A DNA stretch of 64,000 nucleotides from Faecalibacterium hattorii (GTDB lineage: Bacteria > Bacillota > Clostridia > Oscillospirales > Ruminococcaceae), in assembly GCF_003287455.1 (NCBI RefSeq), contig NZ_PRLC01000003.1:62001-126000 (forward strand). Reading direction: 5' to 3'. The notes under the pieces were generated by a model, which searched no databases, had not been told where the DNA came from, and saw only the letters and a program-made list of their open reading frames with translations. Of this stretch, positions 1 to 8,691 are shown in pieces; position 1 is the first letter of the stretch; each line of letters begins with the position of its first letter. Position numbers and translations under genes: made by a program.

Positions 1-9
1 GTGAGCCTT

Positions 10-711
10 ATGGGAAAGAAGTTAAAATGGAACCTCGTGCTGATGAGCATCCTGTATCTGGGGCTGGGCATCTTCTTGCTGCTGGTCCCCGGCACAGCGC
101 TCAACATCGTCTGCTACGCGCTGGGCGGCGTGGTGCTGGCCTGTGCGGCCGTGCAGCTCATCCGCTATTTTGCGGTGGAGCGCGGGGTGTTCCAAAGCCA
201 ACTGACCCTGATCTCCGGCCTTGTGTGTCTGGGGCTGGGCGCGTTCCTCATCATCCGCAGCGACATCGTGGTGCGCATCCTGCCCATCGTGTTCGGCCTG
301 TTCGTCATCTTTGACAGCCTTGGCCGCATCCAGAACGCCTTGGAGCTGCGCCGGTGCGAGTATCCGAGCTGGAAGGGCTTTTTGCTGCTGGCGGTGCTCA
401 GCATCGCGCTGGGTGTCATCATGATCGTGGACCCCTTCGGCACCATGGAAACGCTGGTCATGGCCATCGGCGTCATCCTGATCGTGGAGGGTTCGCTCAA
501 CCTGCTGAGTGCGCTGTACACGGTCATCGCGGTGAAGCGGTTCCTGAAGCTGCACCCGGAGACCCAGTCCATGCTGGAGGCCGTGACGGGCGAGGACCTG
601 AACGGCGACGGCGTCATTGCGCCGGATGTTGCCCGCGCAGACGTAGAAGCTTCCGCCGTGGAACTCGACCATGTGGACGAGAGTGCGGAGGTGGAGCAGG
701 AAAACGATTAA
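10..711 (+). CDS. DUF308/HdeD-like membrane protein
   Basis: This is a multi-pass inner-membrane protein of about 233 residues. Hydrophobic helices run from about residue 5 to 175 in a repeating two-helix pattern, as in the DUF308/HdeD family. They are followed by a hydrophilic tail of about 50 residues rich in Asp and Glu. HdeD is linked to acid resistance in Escherichia coli, but most Firmicutes members have no known role, so no function is claimed. An in-frame GTG lies at base 1. I prefer the ATG at base 10 (MGKKLKWNL), although the window edge hides the ribosome site. The acidic tail is longer than usual. Confidence 0.72.
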   Translation: MGKKLKWNLVLMSILYLGLGIFLLLVPGTALNIVCYALGGVVLACAAVQLIRYFAVERGVFQSQLTLISGLVCLGLGAFLIIRSDIVVRILPIVFGLFVIFDSLGRIQNALELRRCEYPSWKGFLLLAVLSIALGVIMIVDPFGTMETLVMAIGVILIVEGSLNLLSALYTVIAVKRFLKLHPETQSMLEAVTGEDLNGDGVIAPDVARADVEASAVELDHVDESAEVEQEND

Positions 712-776
712 CGGGCTCGCCCTCTCAGGCCGCTGATAAAAGAGAGTAACTGAAATCAATAGTAAAGGAAAACATT

Positions 777-2186
777 ATGAACAACTACGACCTGATCATC
801 GTCGGTGCCGGCCCGGCCGGCATCTTTACCGCTGTGGAGCTGCTGCGCCACGGCAGCAAGAAGAAGATCCTGCTGGTGGAAAAGGGCAAGCCGGTGGAAA
901 AGCGCCACTGCCCCAAGGCAGAGCTGGGCCACTGCGTCAACTGCCGCCCCACCTGCGCCATCACCACCGGCTTCTCCGGTGCGGGTGCTTTCTCGGACGG
1001 CAAGCTGAGCCTCTCCTATGAGGTCGGCGGCGACCTGCCCAGCCTCATCGGCGAGGAGTTCGCGCAGGAGCTCATCAACTACACGGATAAGATCTACCTC
1101 GAATTTGGTGCCGACCCCCATGTGGAGGGCATCTACACCGGCGAGGACATCAAGGAGATCCGCAAGAACGCCATCCACGCGGGCCTGAAGCTGGTGGACT
1201 GCCCCATCCGCCACCTCGGCACCGAGAAGGCCCAGCAGCTGTATCTGGCCATCCAGAACTATCTGGCCGACAACGGCGTGGAGATGCTCTTCTCCACCGA
1301 GTGTGAGAACATCATCCTCGAAAACGAGGTCTGCAAGGGCGTATATCTCCGCAATGGCAGCGAGGAACCCCGCGCCGTCTACGCGGATACCGTCGTCATC
1401 GGCACCGGCCGCCGCGGCGCGGACTGGCTGGAGAAGATCTGCGCGGAGCACCACATCGCCCACAAACCCGGCACCGTGGACATCGGCGTCCGGGTCGAGT
1501 GCCGCAATGAGGTCATGGAGAAGGTCAACAAGGTGCTGTACGAGTCCAAGCTCATCGGCTACCCGAAGCCTTGGAAGAACAAGGTCCGCACCTTCTGCCA
1601 GAACCCCGGCGGCTTCGTGGCGCAGGAAAACTACGACAACGACCTTGCCGTGGTCAACGGCCACAGCTTCAAGGAGAAGAAGAGCGAAAACACCAACCTC
1701 GCCATCCTCGTCTCCCACAATTTCACCGAGCCCTTCAACCAGCCCATCGCCTACGCCCAGAAGGTCGGCGAGCTGACCAACATGCTGGGCGCGGGGCACA
1801 TCATGGTCCAGCGCTACGGCGACATTCTGGACGGCAAGCGCACTTGGGCCAAGGAGCTGGCCCAGTCCAACGTGAAGCCCACCCTGAAGGATGCCGTCGC
1901 TGGTGACATCACCGCTGCCATGCCCTACCGCGCCATGACCAACATCATCGAGTTCATCAAGATGCTGGATATGGTCGTGCCCGGCTTTGCCGCCAACGAG
2001 ACGCTGCTGTACAGCCCGGAGCTGAAGTTCTACTCCAACAAGGTCAAGATGGACGAGAACCTCGACACCAACATCAAGGGTCTGCACTGCCTCGGCGACT
2101 CTTCCGGCTGGACCCGCGGCCTGATGATGGCTTCCGTCATGGGCGTGCTCATGGGCCGGAAGCTGGCCGAAAAAGAAGGCTGCTGA
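777..2186 (+). CDS. FAD-dependent dehydrogenase (COG2509-like)
   Basis: This is a cytoplasmic flavoprotein of 469 residues. The N-terminal dinucleotide-binding motif is GAGPAG at residues 10-15. A cysteine group (C45, C53, C56, C60) precedes FSGAGAFSDGK, the signature I associate with the uncharacterised COG2509 dehydrogenases. The C-terminus has the FAD-contacting GDSSG-type motif (LHCLGDSSGWTRG). The substrate is unknown. An AAAGGAA ribosome site sits upstream of the ATG, and a strong intrinsic terminator follows directly, so the gene is probably monocistronic or the last gene after the membrane protein. The four cysteines could bind metal or be redox active, which is inference. Confidence 0.82.
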   Translation: MNNYDLIIVGAGPAGIFTAVELLRHGSKKKILLVEKGKPVEKRHCPKAELGHCVNCRPTCAITTGFSGAGAFSDGKLSLSYEVGGDLPSLIGEEFAQELINYTDKIYLEFGADPHVEGIYTGEDIKEIRKNAIHAGLKLVDCPIRHLGTEKAQQLYLAIQNYLADNGVEMLFSTECENIILENEVCKGVYLRNGSEEPRAVYADTVVIGTGRRGADWLEKICAEHHIAHKPGTVDIGVRVECRNEVMEKVNKVLYESKLIGYPKPWKNKVRTFCQNPGGFVAQENYDNDLAVVNGHSFKEKKSENTNLAILVSHNFTEPFNQPIAYAQKVGELTNMLGAGHIMVQRYGDILDGKRTWAKELAQSNVKPTLKDAVAGDITAAMPYRAMTNIIEFIKMLDMVVPGFAANETLLYSPELKFYSNKVKMDENLDTNIKGLHCLGDSSGWTRGLMMASVMGVLMGRKLAEKEGC

Positions 2187-2203
2187 TCGAACATTCTACC
2201 TTT

Positions 2204-2233
2204 CCCCGTGCCCTCCGGCACGGGGATTTTTTT
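2204..2233 (+). terminator. Intrinsic terminator after the FAD dehydrogenase
   Basis: A perfect 9-bp stem (CCCCGTGCC / GGCACGGGG) with a CTCC loop is followed by a run of seven T. Confidence 0.9.
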
Positions 2234-2304
2234 CATGCCCGTTTTCGACGATTTTTACAACACGGCGTTTTCCCGGTCTTGTTCCGTTTTCCTTGCGCAA
2301 ATAA

Positions 2305-2333
2305 TTGATTTTTCCCGAAAAAACTGCTACACT
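2305..2333 (+). promoter_or_regulatory. Sigma-A-type promoter for the RpiR regulator
   Basis: TTGATT and TACACT are separated by exactly 17 bp, 46 bp upstream of the regulator start codon. Confidence 0.65.
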
Positions 2334-2379
2334 AAGGAAAAATGAGATCGCTACAGAAACGTGAGGGAGGTTATTTTCT

Positions 2380-3183
2380 ATGCGCGATTCTCCGGGAAGC
2401 GTCGTCACGCTGCTATGTTCGGGCATCCAGCTTTACAGTGCGGAGCGGCGCATTGCAGACTGCATCCTCAAAGATGTCAAGTGGGCGTCGGTGGTCACCT
2501 CAGCCCAGCTTGCCCATGCCAGCCAGTCGTCGGAGGCCACCGTGACCCGGCTGTGCCACAAGCTCGGCTTCGAGAACTACCGCAAGTTCCAGCTCGCCCT
2601 TGCGCGGGACGTGATGGAGCAGCAGGAGGTGGAGGTCCTGCATTCCTCCAGCCCAGACCCCCTGCGGCAGACGCTGCAGTCCGTCCAGTCCAACCGGCAG
2701 GAAGAGATCCGCGCCACCATTCAGGCACTCAATCTGCGCCAATTGCGGAAGGCCATGAGCGTGCTGCGCAGCGCGGAGATCATCGAGATCGAAGCCACGG
2801 ACAACAGTCTGCCCGTGGCCATGGACGCTTCGCTCAAACTGAGCGGCCTCGGCAAGCGCTGCATGACCAGCGCCGTGGCGGCAAAGGCCAAAGCCTTTGC
2901 CGCCACCCTCACCGAGCGGGATGCGCTGCTGCTCATCTCCTGCGACAGCCGCAGCGAGCGGCTGCTGGAAACGGCCCGCACCGCCCGCGAGCACGGGGCT
3001 GCGATCCTGCTCATCACCTGCGACCGCCGCTCCCCGCTGGCCGCACAGGCCGACCACCTGCTGCTGGCCTCCAACCGCGCCCAGCGCATCGTGGATACCG
3101 ATCCGGCCCCCTCACTCCTCTCGTCGGCCCTGCTGGTCGAAGTTCTGTACTACCTGCTCCTGACCGGGGAAGACCTTTCCTAA
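2380..3183 (+). CDS. MurR/RpiR family transcriptional regulator
   Basis: This is a sugar-phosphate-responsive DNA-binding protein of 267 residues. The N-terminal half is an RpiR-type helix-turn-helix (about residues 5-80; core SSEATVTRLCHKLGF). The C-terminal half (about 115-250) is an SIS phosphosugar-binding domain with the LLLISCDSRSER strand-turn. Regulators of this family usually control amino-sugar or hexose-phosphate genes. The nearest such set here is the nag operon about 27 kb away, so the target cannot be assigned. GAGGGAGG lies nine bases before the ATG. The gene has its own promoter and a shared terminator, so it stands alone. Confidence 0.85.
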   Translation: MRDSPGSVVTLLCSGIQLYSAERRIADCILKDVKWASVVTSAQLAHASQSSEATVTRLCHKLGFENYRKFQLALARDVMEQQEVEVLHSSSPDPLRQTLQSVQSNRQEEIRATIQALNLRQLRKAMSVLRSAEIIEIEATDNSLPVAMDASLKLSGLGKRCMTSAVAAKAKAFAATLTERDALLLISCDSRSERLLETARTAREHGAAILLITCDRRSPLAAQADHLLLASNRAQRIVDTDPAPSLLSSALLVEVLYYLLLTGEDLS

Positions 3184-3189
3184 CAGCAA

Positions 3190-3226
3190 AAACAGCCCGT
3201 CCCCCTTCGGAGACGAGCTGTTTTTT
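3190..3226. terminator. Bidirectional terminator between rpiR-like and malY-like genes
   Basis: An 11- to 12-bp stem (AACAGCCCGTC / GACGAGCTGTT, with one wobble) has T runs on both strands. It serves the convergent genes on either side. Confidence 0.85.
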
Positions 3227-3232
3227 ATGCGG

Positions 3233-4441
3233 TCAGGCGTTGAAAACGTATCGATCCATCCGGCGGAACGCTTCCTCGATGCGGGAGCGGGGCGACGCCA
3301 GATTCATCCGCAGATGGCAGGGGCCGTGGAACATCCTGCCATCCTGAATGGCGACACCGACGTCCCAGCAAGCTTGTTCGACGTCCTCGATGGTCTTGCC
3401 GTGGGCGGCGCACCAGTCGGTGCAGTCCACGAAGAGCATGTAGGTGCCCTCCGGCTTTGCCACCTTGACGCCCTCGAAGTGGTTGGCGATGTAGTCACAG
3501 GCGAAATCGATGTTGCCGGTCAGCACCTCGCACAGTTCATCAGTCCACTCGTAGCCTTCCGGCTTGTATGCGCCGATGAGGGCGTGCATAGACAGCACGT
3601 TCATCATGTTGTAGTGGTTCAGGCTGGACTCCTTCAGGATGCGGTCCCGCCACCAGTCGTTGTACACGATGTGGTAGCTGCCCACGAGGCCCGCCAGATT
3701 GAAGGTCTTGGAGGGGGCATAGAACGCCGCCGTCCGCATCCGGGCATCCTCGCTCACCGACTGGGTGGGGGTGTGCTTGTGGCCGGAAAGGATGATGTCG
3801 GACCAGATCTCGTCGGAGATCACATAGACATCGTACTTTTTGTACAGTTCCATGGCCTTTTCCAGCTCCCAGCGCTCCCAGACGCGGCCGCAGGGGTTGT
3901 GGGGGTTGCACAGGATGGCGGCATGGATGTGTTCTTCCTTCAGGTGCTTTTCCATATCGGCGAAATCCATCCGCCAGACGCCGTTCTCATCCTTCACCAG
4001 CGGGGAGTGGACGGCCTCGTAGCCGTTGTTCTTCAGGCTCTTGGTGAAGCCGATGTAGGTGGGGCTGTGGATCAGCACTTTGTCGCCCCGGGAGCAGACG
4101 CAGTTCAGCGCGCTGATGACGCCGCCCAGCACACCGTTCTCGTAGCCGATGTGCTCCGGCTTCAGGCCGGTGACGCCGTTGCGGGTCTCGTGCCAGCGGA
4201 TGATGCTGTCAAAGTACTCCGCCGGGGCCTGAAAATAGCCGAAGGCCGGGTGCTTGGCGCGCTCAATGATGGCTTCCTGAATGGTGGGCACGGTGGGGAA
4301 GTTCATGTCCGCCACCCACATGGGGATGGCATCGAAGCCTTCCTTCGGGGGAGCGGGAGAAAAGCCGTCGCCCTTCAGGCCGTCCACCGCAATGGCGTCC
4401 CTGCCGCGGCGGTCAATGATCGAAGTGAAATCGTATTTCAT
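3233..4441 (-). CDS. MalY/PatB-type aminotransferase (cystathionine beta-lyase-like)
   Basis: This is a PLP-dependent fold-type I enzyme of 402 residues. The PLP-binding lysine lies in APSKTFNLAG, and the family blocks CNPHNPCGR and SDEIWSD are present. Members of this family cleave the C-S bond of cystathionine or cysteine to give pyruvate, ammonia and a thiol, and some also modulate regulators. The start at MKYDFTS is chosen because AAGGAG lies seven bases upstream; the longer open frame has no such site. It is a single-gene unit ending in the shared bidirectional terminator. The product is cytoplasmic. The exact substrate is not decided by sequence. Confidence 0.88.
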   Translation of the reverse strand: MKYDFTSIIDRRGRDAIAVDGLKGDGFSPAPPKEGFDAIPMWVADMNFPTVPTIQEAIIERAKHPAFGYFQAPAEYFDSIIRWHETRNGVTGLKPEHIGYENGVLGGVISALNCVCSRGDKVLIHSPTYIGFTKSLKNNGYEAVHSPLVKDENGVWRMDFADMEKHLKEEHIHAAILCNPHNPCGRVWERWELEKAMELYKKYDVYVISDEIWSDIILSGHKHTPTQSVSEDARMRTAAFYAPSKTFNLAGLVGSYHIVYNDWWRDRILKESSLNHYNMMNVLSMHALIGAYKPEGYEWTDELCEVLTGNIDFACDYIANHFEGVKVAKPEGTYMLFVDCTDWCAAHGKTIEDVEQACWDVGVAIQDGRMFHGPCHLRMNLASPRSRIEEAFRRMDRYVFNA

Positions 4442-4558
4442 AAGTGCGCTCCTTCTCAAAAAATCGTTCGTCTTCACCTTAACATATTTTTGCGTCCCAT
4501 GCAACCACTCGCCGCAAAGTCGAAAAAATCCTGCGGAAAAATCACGAATTTTTACGAT

Positions 4559-4596
4559 AAAAAAGAGCTTTCCACCCAGCGGCGGAAAGCTCTTTT
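4559..4596 (-). terminator. Terminator of the cyclophilin gene
   Basis: The stem AAAGAGCTTTCC / GGAAAGCTCTTT is followed by T6 on the minus strand. Confidence 0.85.
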
Positions 4597-4607
4597 GCAA
4601 AGCAGGT

Positions 4608-5084
4608 TCAGCCCTCGATGATCTCGACGGTCTTCATCTTGACCGGGGTCTTGGGCTTATCGTTCCAGTCGGTCGGGACAGCAGCGATCTTGTCCACCAC
4701 GTCCATACCGGCGACGACCTTGCCGAACGCGGCATACTGGCCGTCCAGATGGGGGGCGTCTTGGTGCATGATGAAGAACTGGCTGCCCGCGCTGTTGGGG
4801 TTCATGCTGCGGGCCATGCTGATGACACCGCGGGTGTGCTTGAGCGGGTTGTTCACGCCGTTGGCGGTAAACTCACCCTTGATGTTCCAGCCGGGGCCGC
4901 CGGTGCCGTTGCCCAGCGGGCAGCCGCCTTGGATCATAAAGCCGGGGATGACACGGTGGAAGGTCAGGCCGTTGTAGAAGCCCTGACCGACCAGCTTCTT
5001 GAAATTCTCACAGGTGATGGGGGCAACTTCCTCATTCAGCTCAATATCGATGATGCCGCCGTCTTCCATAGTAATGCGAACCAT
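4608..5084 (-). CDS. Cyclophilin-type peptidyl-prolyl isomerase
   Basis: This is a single-domain cyclophilin of 158 residues that catalyses cis-trans isomerisation of Xaa-Pro bonds. Visible catalytic blocks are FHRVIPGFMIQGG, GSQFFIMH and LDGQYAAFGKVV. There is no signal peptide, so it is cytoplasmic. Translation starts at MVRITMEDGG. TAAAGGAG lies upstream of that ATG, while the upstream in-frame codons have no ribosome site. A promoter 75 bp upstream and a terminator directly downstream make it monocistronic. Confidence 0.92.
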   Translation of the reverse strand: MVRITMEDGGIIDIELNEEVAPITCENFKKLVGQGFYNGLTFHRVIPGFMIQGGCPLGNGTGGPGWNIKGEFTANGVNNPLKHTRGVISMARSMNPNSAGSQFFIMHQDAPHLDGQYAAFGKVVAGMDVVDKIAAVPTDWNDKPKTPVKMKTVEIIEG

Positions 5085-5159
5085 AATGTTCCAATGCTCC
5101 TTTAAATCATGCCCCGTTCCGGGGTGTTTGCGGCAGAAGTTCTGCCAGAGTTCCCTTAT

Positions 5160-5187
5160 AGTATACCATACCTTTTGCCTTGTGCAA
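5160..5187 (-). promoter_or_regulatory. Promoter of the cyclophilin gene
   Basis: On the minus strand, TTGCAC and TATACT are separated by 16 bp. Confidence 0.6.
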
Positions 5188-5254
5188 CGGCATAGTTGCA
5201 ACGTTTTTGTAAATTCGGGCCGGATTTTTACAAGTTCCCGTCAAAAAGAATCCT

Positions 5255-6328
5255 TCAATCCACCTCGACCCACTCCGTGACAGGCTGGCCCTCCAACTGA
5301 TTGCCGTCGGCACGGTAATACCGGGTCTCGGTCGTACCGGCCCGGTTCAACAGCTCTACCATAAAAACCTGTCCCGTTTCGACGGCCATCGGATAATTGT
5401 TACAGCCCATGACCTCTCCTGTGGTCGGCAAGTCCTTGAAGTCCTGATACGCATTTTCCAGCCGCCAAAACTTCCGGGTCTTGTAACCCGATATCTTGGA
5501 GATATCCTCCTCCCCAAAGTAAGAGGCCGTATAGCGTTTTCCGTTCACAGTGATTGTTTCCGTCGCAAGCGGCTCTGTCAGCATTGACAAATCTTCCGTA
5601 TGCACCCGGCCTCCGTAGGTTTCGCTGAGCTGCCCGGCCATATAATCGGGTCGGCTATACGACGACGCAATATGTGCCGAGCCATAGATCCCCATGATGT
5701 CGGCCCTGCGTTCGGCTTCCAGTTCCTGATAGCTGCGCTCAAAATTTTCAACCATCTTGTTTTCCCGGTAAGCGTCTGCGGCATCCGAATCGGTTTGTTT
5801 GGTTGCATAGTAGGTTTTGCCTTGTTCGATATTTTCCAGCACACGCTGATACTCTGCCGTATCGTTCTGCCCATTGGCTTCCAGATAGGCCAGATACCGC
5901 GCACCGGTGCTTTCCCATGTATGTCCGACATCCGTACCATGGAACACCGTTTCAGGATACCGTTCCTTGATCTGCTTCAGAAAGTTTTTCATGACCTCCG
6001 TGCCGCCCTGCGTTCCCTGCCAATCTTGAAATTGCAGGTTCAGCAGCTCGTCATCATCCGCTTTCATCCAAAGGTTTAAAAACTGCGCATCGAAGTAGGG
6101 AAACTCCACAAACAGGTCCCGCATTCCCCGCGCGTAATAACCGCCCCAGATTTCAAGCTCTTCGTCGAGGATGCGCTGCTGGCTGTGTTCTTCACCATAC
6201 AGATAGATCTGGCTTGTCAGCCCTCTTTGAATGTTGGCCACAGTCATCCCGGCCAGTAAAATCATGAGGAGGCCTAACAAAACGAGTTTCCACCTCTTCG
6301 GTTTTTCCTTTTCCGTTGTCTGGTTCAT
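5255..6328 (-). CDS. Membrane-anchored TraB/ChaN-like (EreA-ChaN fold) protein
   Basis: This protein of 357 residues has a basic N-terminus, one hydrophobic anchor (about 13-31), then a soluble domain. The domain holds GEEHS (45-49), a strand ending VEFP (74-77), HGTDVGH (130-136) and IYGSAH (near 215). This spacing of GxxH, acidic and second GxxH motifs recalls the TraB/TIKI/ChaN/erythromycin-esterase superfamily, whose members are metal-dependent hydrolases or haem binders. That placement is from memory of the motifs. The anchor suggests the domain faces outward. AAGGAAGG precedes the ATG. It is 54 bp downstream of the DNA-repair pair with no terminator seen between, so it may be read from the same transcript. 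Its base composition is visibly less GC-rich than its neighbours. Confidence 0.6.
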   Translation of the reverse strand: MNQTTEKEKPKRWKLVLLGLLMILLAGMTVANIQRGLTSQIYLYGEEHSQQRILDEELEIWGGYYARGMRDLFVEFPYFDAQFLNLWMKADDDELLNLQFQDWQGTQGGTEVMKNFLKQIKERYPETVFHGTDVGHTWESTGARYLAYLEANGQNDTAEYQRVLENIEQGKTYYATKQTDSDAADAYRENKMVENFERSYQELEAERRADIMGIYGSAHIASSYSRPDYMAGQLSETYGGRVHTEDLSMLTEPLATETITVNGKRYTASYFGEEDISKISGYKTRKFWRLENAYQDFKDLPTTGEVMGCNNYPMAVETGQVFMVELLNRAGTTETRYYRADGNQLEGQPVTEWVEVD

Positions 6329-6382
6329 TTTTATCCTTCCTTTACGTCTTGCTGTAAACTTTTGTTGACAAATCCCGCCCCG

Positions 6383-7174
6383 TTACAATTCTTCCCGCAG
6401 CTCCGTCATATCGGCCCAGAAGCGTTTGGGGCAGTGGGTCATGCGGCCGCGCTCATTGTGGCGGGCCTTGATCTCCAGCGTCTTGTAAAATTGCTTCCAG
6501 AGGGTTTGGAACTGCTGTTCCCGCGCGCTGGGCGGGGGAAGCACCAGCGGCTCAGCCAGTTCCAGAAGCTGCGGCTTATGGTCCTGATACAGCAGCACCG
6601 CTTGGTGCACTGCATCGTAGATCATGAAGTTCTCCTCCGGGAAGCGGCCGCAGAAATGCCCCCGCAGCAGCGGCAGGATGTAGTTTTTCGGGTGGATGAC
6701 CGCCCCCAGCATCCCGTCGTGTTCCTCAAAGCGGACAAAGCCCTGAAACTTGTCCACCTCCCAGTCGAGGCTCTTTTTCATCTCGTAGAGCGGGGCCACG
6801 TCCGGGTGGCCCGCCCGCTTGACGGTGCCCGGCCCCAGCGCAAAGGCCAGATGCAGAAACCGGATGAGGAGCAGTTCCTTGTCCTCCCGGCCGGAGAGGA
6901 AGTCCCGCGTAACAAGGTACTCCGTCTCCGCCCCCAGCTTCCGGCCAAAGCTCGCAAAGACACGCCGGGCCTTTTCGTGGTCGGTGGCAATGTCTTTGAA
7001 CGGGTAGAGGGTGGCCGTCTCCCGCTCCGGCGTCCAGACCGCGAAGGGGATCTCGTGCTGGGCAAAGCTCTCGAAGACGCAGCAAAGGAAGCCCTCGAAG
7101 CTGCCGTCGTAGAGGTAGACCACATCGGCATCGTGGAGCTTGCGGGCGGGGGTCACAGTGCTTTCGCCAGACAT
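6383..7174 (-). CDS. TIGR03915-type DNA-repair partner protein (DUF4130)
   Basis: This protein of 263 residues resembles the TIGR03915/DUF4130 family, which is almost always encoded next to a radical SAM protein of the TIGR03916 type and is predicted to act in DNA repair or modification. The body contains the characteristic opening YLYDGSFEGFLCCVFE and the C-terminal FWADMTELRE. The start MSGESTVTP is supported by GGGAGGAGG eight bases upstream. That start lies 22 bp inside the preceding gene, giving translational coupling. The biochemical activity is not established. Confidence 0.85.
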   Translation of the reverse strand: MSGESTVTPARKLHDADVVYLYDGSFEGFLCCVFESFAQHEIPFAVWTPERETATLYPFKDIATDHEKARRVFASFGRKLGAETEYLVTRDFLSGREDKELLLIRFLHLAFALGPGTVKRAGHPDVAPLYEMKKSLDWEVDKFQGFVRFEEHDGMLGAVIHPKNYILPLLRGHFCGRFPEENFMIYDAVHQAVLLYQDHKPQLLELAEPLVLPPPSAREQQFQTLWKQFYKTLEIKARHNERGRMTHCPKRFWADMTELREEL

Positions 7175-8511
7175 TGCACTGCCTCCTCCCGCACCAATTT
7201 CTGTGCCGTGCGGGGCGGCACACCCTGCGCCACCAGCTTGTCCACAGCGGGCGGGGAGAACATGCTCAACTGCTCGACCCCGCCGCTGAATACGTTCGGG
7301 TCGATGAGGGCGTTGGTGATCCGCTCCCGGCCCGCGCTGCCGCGCCCCGGATGCGCCCCCGCAAAGCCCCGGCAGGTGATGAAATACTGGGCCCGCTTGA
7401 GCACCACGCCCATCCGTTTCAGCTCGTCCAGCCCCAGCGACGCCTGTTTGCGGGCGTGCCAGATCCGCCGGGCGCTCTTGGGGCCGATGCCCGGCACCCG
7501 CAGCAGCATCTCGAAGGGAGCCTTGTTCACATCCACCGGGAACAGCCCGTAATGCTGCACGGCCCAGTTGCACTTGGGGTCAAGGTAGGGGTTGAAGTTC
7601 TGGTTATGCTCGTCCAGAATCTCGTCCGCCTTGAACTGGTAGAACCGCAGCAGCCAGTCCGCCTGATAAAGCCGGTGCTCCCGCAGCAGCGGGGGCTTGG
7701 TATCCAGCGCAGGGAGGCGGGTATCCTCGGTGACGGGGATGTAGGCAGAGTAAAACACCCGCTTGAGGCTGTACTTCTGGTACATCCCCTCGGTCAGCTT
7801 CAGGATATGGTAATCCGTCTCCGGCGAGGCTCCCACGATCATCTGGGTGCTCTGCCCGGCGGGGGCAAACTTGGGCGCTTTGCGGTAGAGGGTCAGCTCC
7901 TCCCGGTTGGCGGCCCCCTCCGCCGCGATCTGCTTCATGGGGCGGAAAATGGAGTGCCGCCCCTTGTCCGGGGCCAGCAGCTTCAGGCTGTTCTCGCTGG
8001 GCAGCTCGACATTGACGCTCAACCGGTCGGCCAGAAAGCCCAGTTGTTCCAGCAGCTCCGGGCTGGTGCCGGGGATGGCCTTGGCGTGGATGTACCCGCC
8101 GAAGTGGTACTCATTCCGCAGCAGCCGCAGGGTCTTGAGCATCCGCTCGGTGGTGTAGTCCGGGGTTACCAGCACCGCACTGGACAAAAACAGCCCCTCG
8201 ATGTAGTTGCGGCGGTAGAATTCGATGGTCAGCTCGGCCAGCTCCCGCGGCGAAAAGGTCGCGCGGGGGACATCATTCGACTTGCGGTTGACGCAGTAGC
8301 TGCAATCAAAGGCGCAGCAGTTGGTCATCAGCACCTTCAGCAGACTGACACAGCGGCCATCGGCGGTAAAGGCGTGGCAGCAGCCCGGCGCGTAGCAGCT
8401 GCCGAGACTTCCCGCCTTCGCCGTGTGGGAAGCGCCGCTGGACGTACAGGCCACATCATATTTTGCACTGTCCGCTAAAATGGTCAGCTTCTCCATCAGC
8501 GACTGTTCCAT
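7153..8511 (-). CDS. Putative DNA modification/repair radical SAM protein (TIGR03916)
   Basis: This is a radical S-adenosylmethionine protein of 452 residues. Its cluster motif CxxxCxxC is C66/C70/C73 (CAFDCSYC). The N-terminus adds a further cysteine group (C39, C44, C45, C54). Towards the C-terminus lies a helix-hairpin-helix (VPGIGPKSARRI, about residues 335-346), as in DNA-binding repair proteins. The family is predicted to repair or modify DNA with the partner encoded immediately downstream. The start at MEQSLMEKL has GGAGG six bases upstream, and the 13 extra codons of the open frame lack one. An interspersed repeat lies just upstream of the gene. Confidence 0.88.
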   Translation of the reverse strand: MEQSLMEKLTILADSAKYDVACTSSGASHTAKAGSLGSCYAPGCCHAFTADGRCVSLLKVLMTNCCAFDCSYCVNRKSNDVPRATFSPRELAELTIEFYRRNYIEGLFLSSAVLVTPDYTTERMLKTLRLLRNEYHFGGYIHAKAIPGTSPELLEQLGFLADRLSVNVELPSENSLKLLAPDKGRHSIFRPMKQIAAEGAANREELTLYRKAPKFAPAGQSTQMIVGASPETDYHILKLTEGMYQKYSLKRVFYSAYIPVTEDTRLPALDTKPPLLREHRLYQADWLLRFYQFKADEILDEHNQNFNPYLDPKCNWAVQHYGLFPVDVNKAPFEMLLRVPGIGPKSARRIWHARKQASLGLDELKRMGVVLKRAQYFITCRGFAGAHPGRGSAGRERITNALIDPNVFSGGVEQLSMFSPPAVDKLVAQGVPPRTAQKLVREEAVQCLAKAL

Positions 8512-8533
8512 ACCGCACCTCCGTTTCAAAAAA

Positions 8534-8688
8534 ATCAGACTGCCGCACAACTCCTTCCGTCATCGCTGACGCGATGCCACCTCCCTCAATGAGGGAGGCT
8601 TTCACAGCTTGCCGTTACGCCAAGGCTCCCTCTGAGAGGGAGCTGGCACGGCAAAGCCGTGACTGAGGGAGTCATACAGCAGTCTGAT
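8534..8688. repeat. Interspersed palindromic repeat, copy 1
   Basis: This about 155-bp element is bounded by 10-bp inverted ends (ATCAGACTGC / GCAGTCTGAT). Its core is shared with copies at 13.3, 29.4, 39.9 and 55.7 kb. The core has internal palindromes such as ATCGCTGACGCGAT, CCTCCCTCAATGAGGGAGG and CACGGCAAAGCCGTG. It lies between two minus-strand genes and follows the S24 regulator stop codon by three bases. It has no coding capacity. Confidence 0.85.
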
Positions 8689-8691
8689 CGT

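Noticed and set aside
756-2087. Long antisense frames such as the one opposite the FAD dehydrogenase, and similar ones opposite most GC-rich genes
   Set aside because: They are codon-bias shadows rich in Val/Leu/Gly/His with no ribosome sites and no domain texture.
8534-8688. CRISPR array or CRISPR-like repeats
   Set aside because: The palindromic repeats are dispersed single copies of about 150 bp, not regularly spaced short repeats with spacers.
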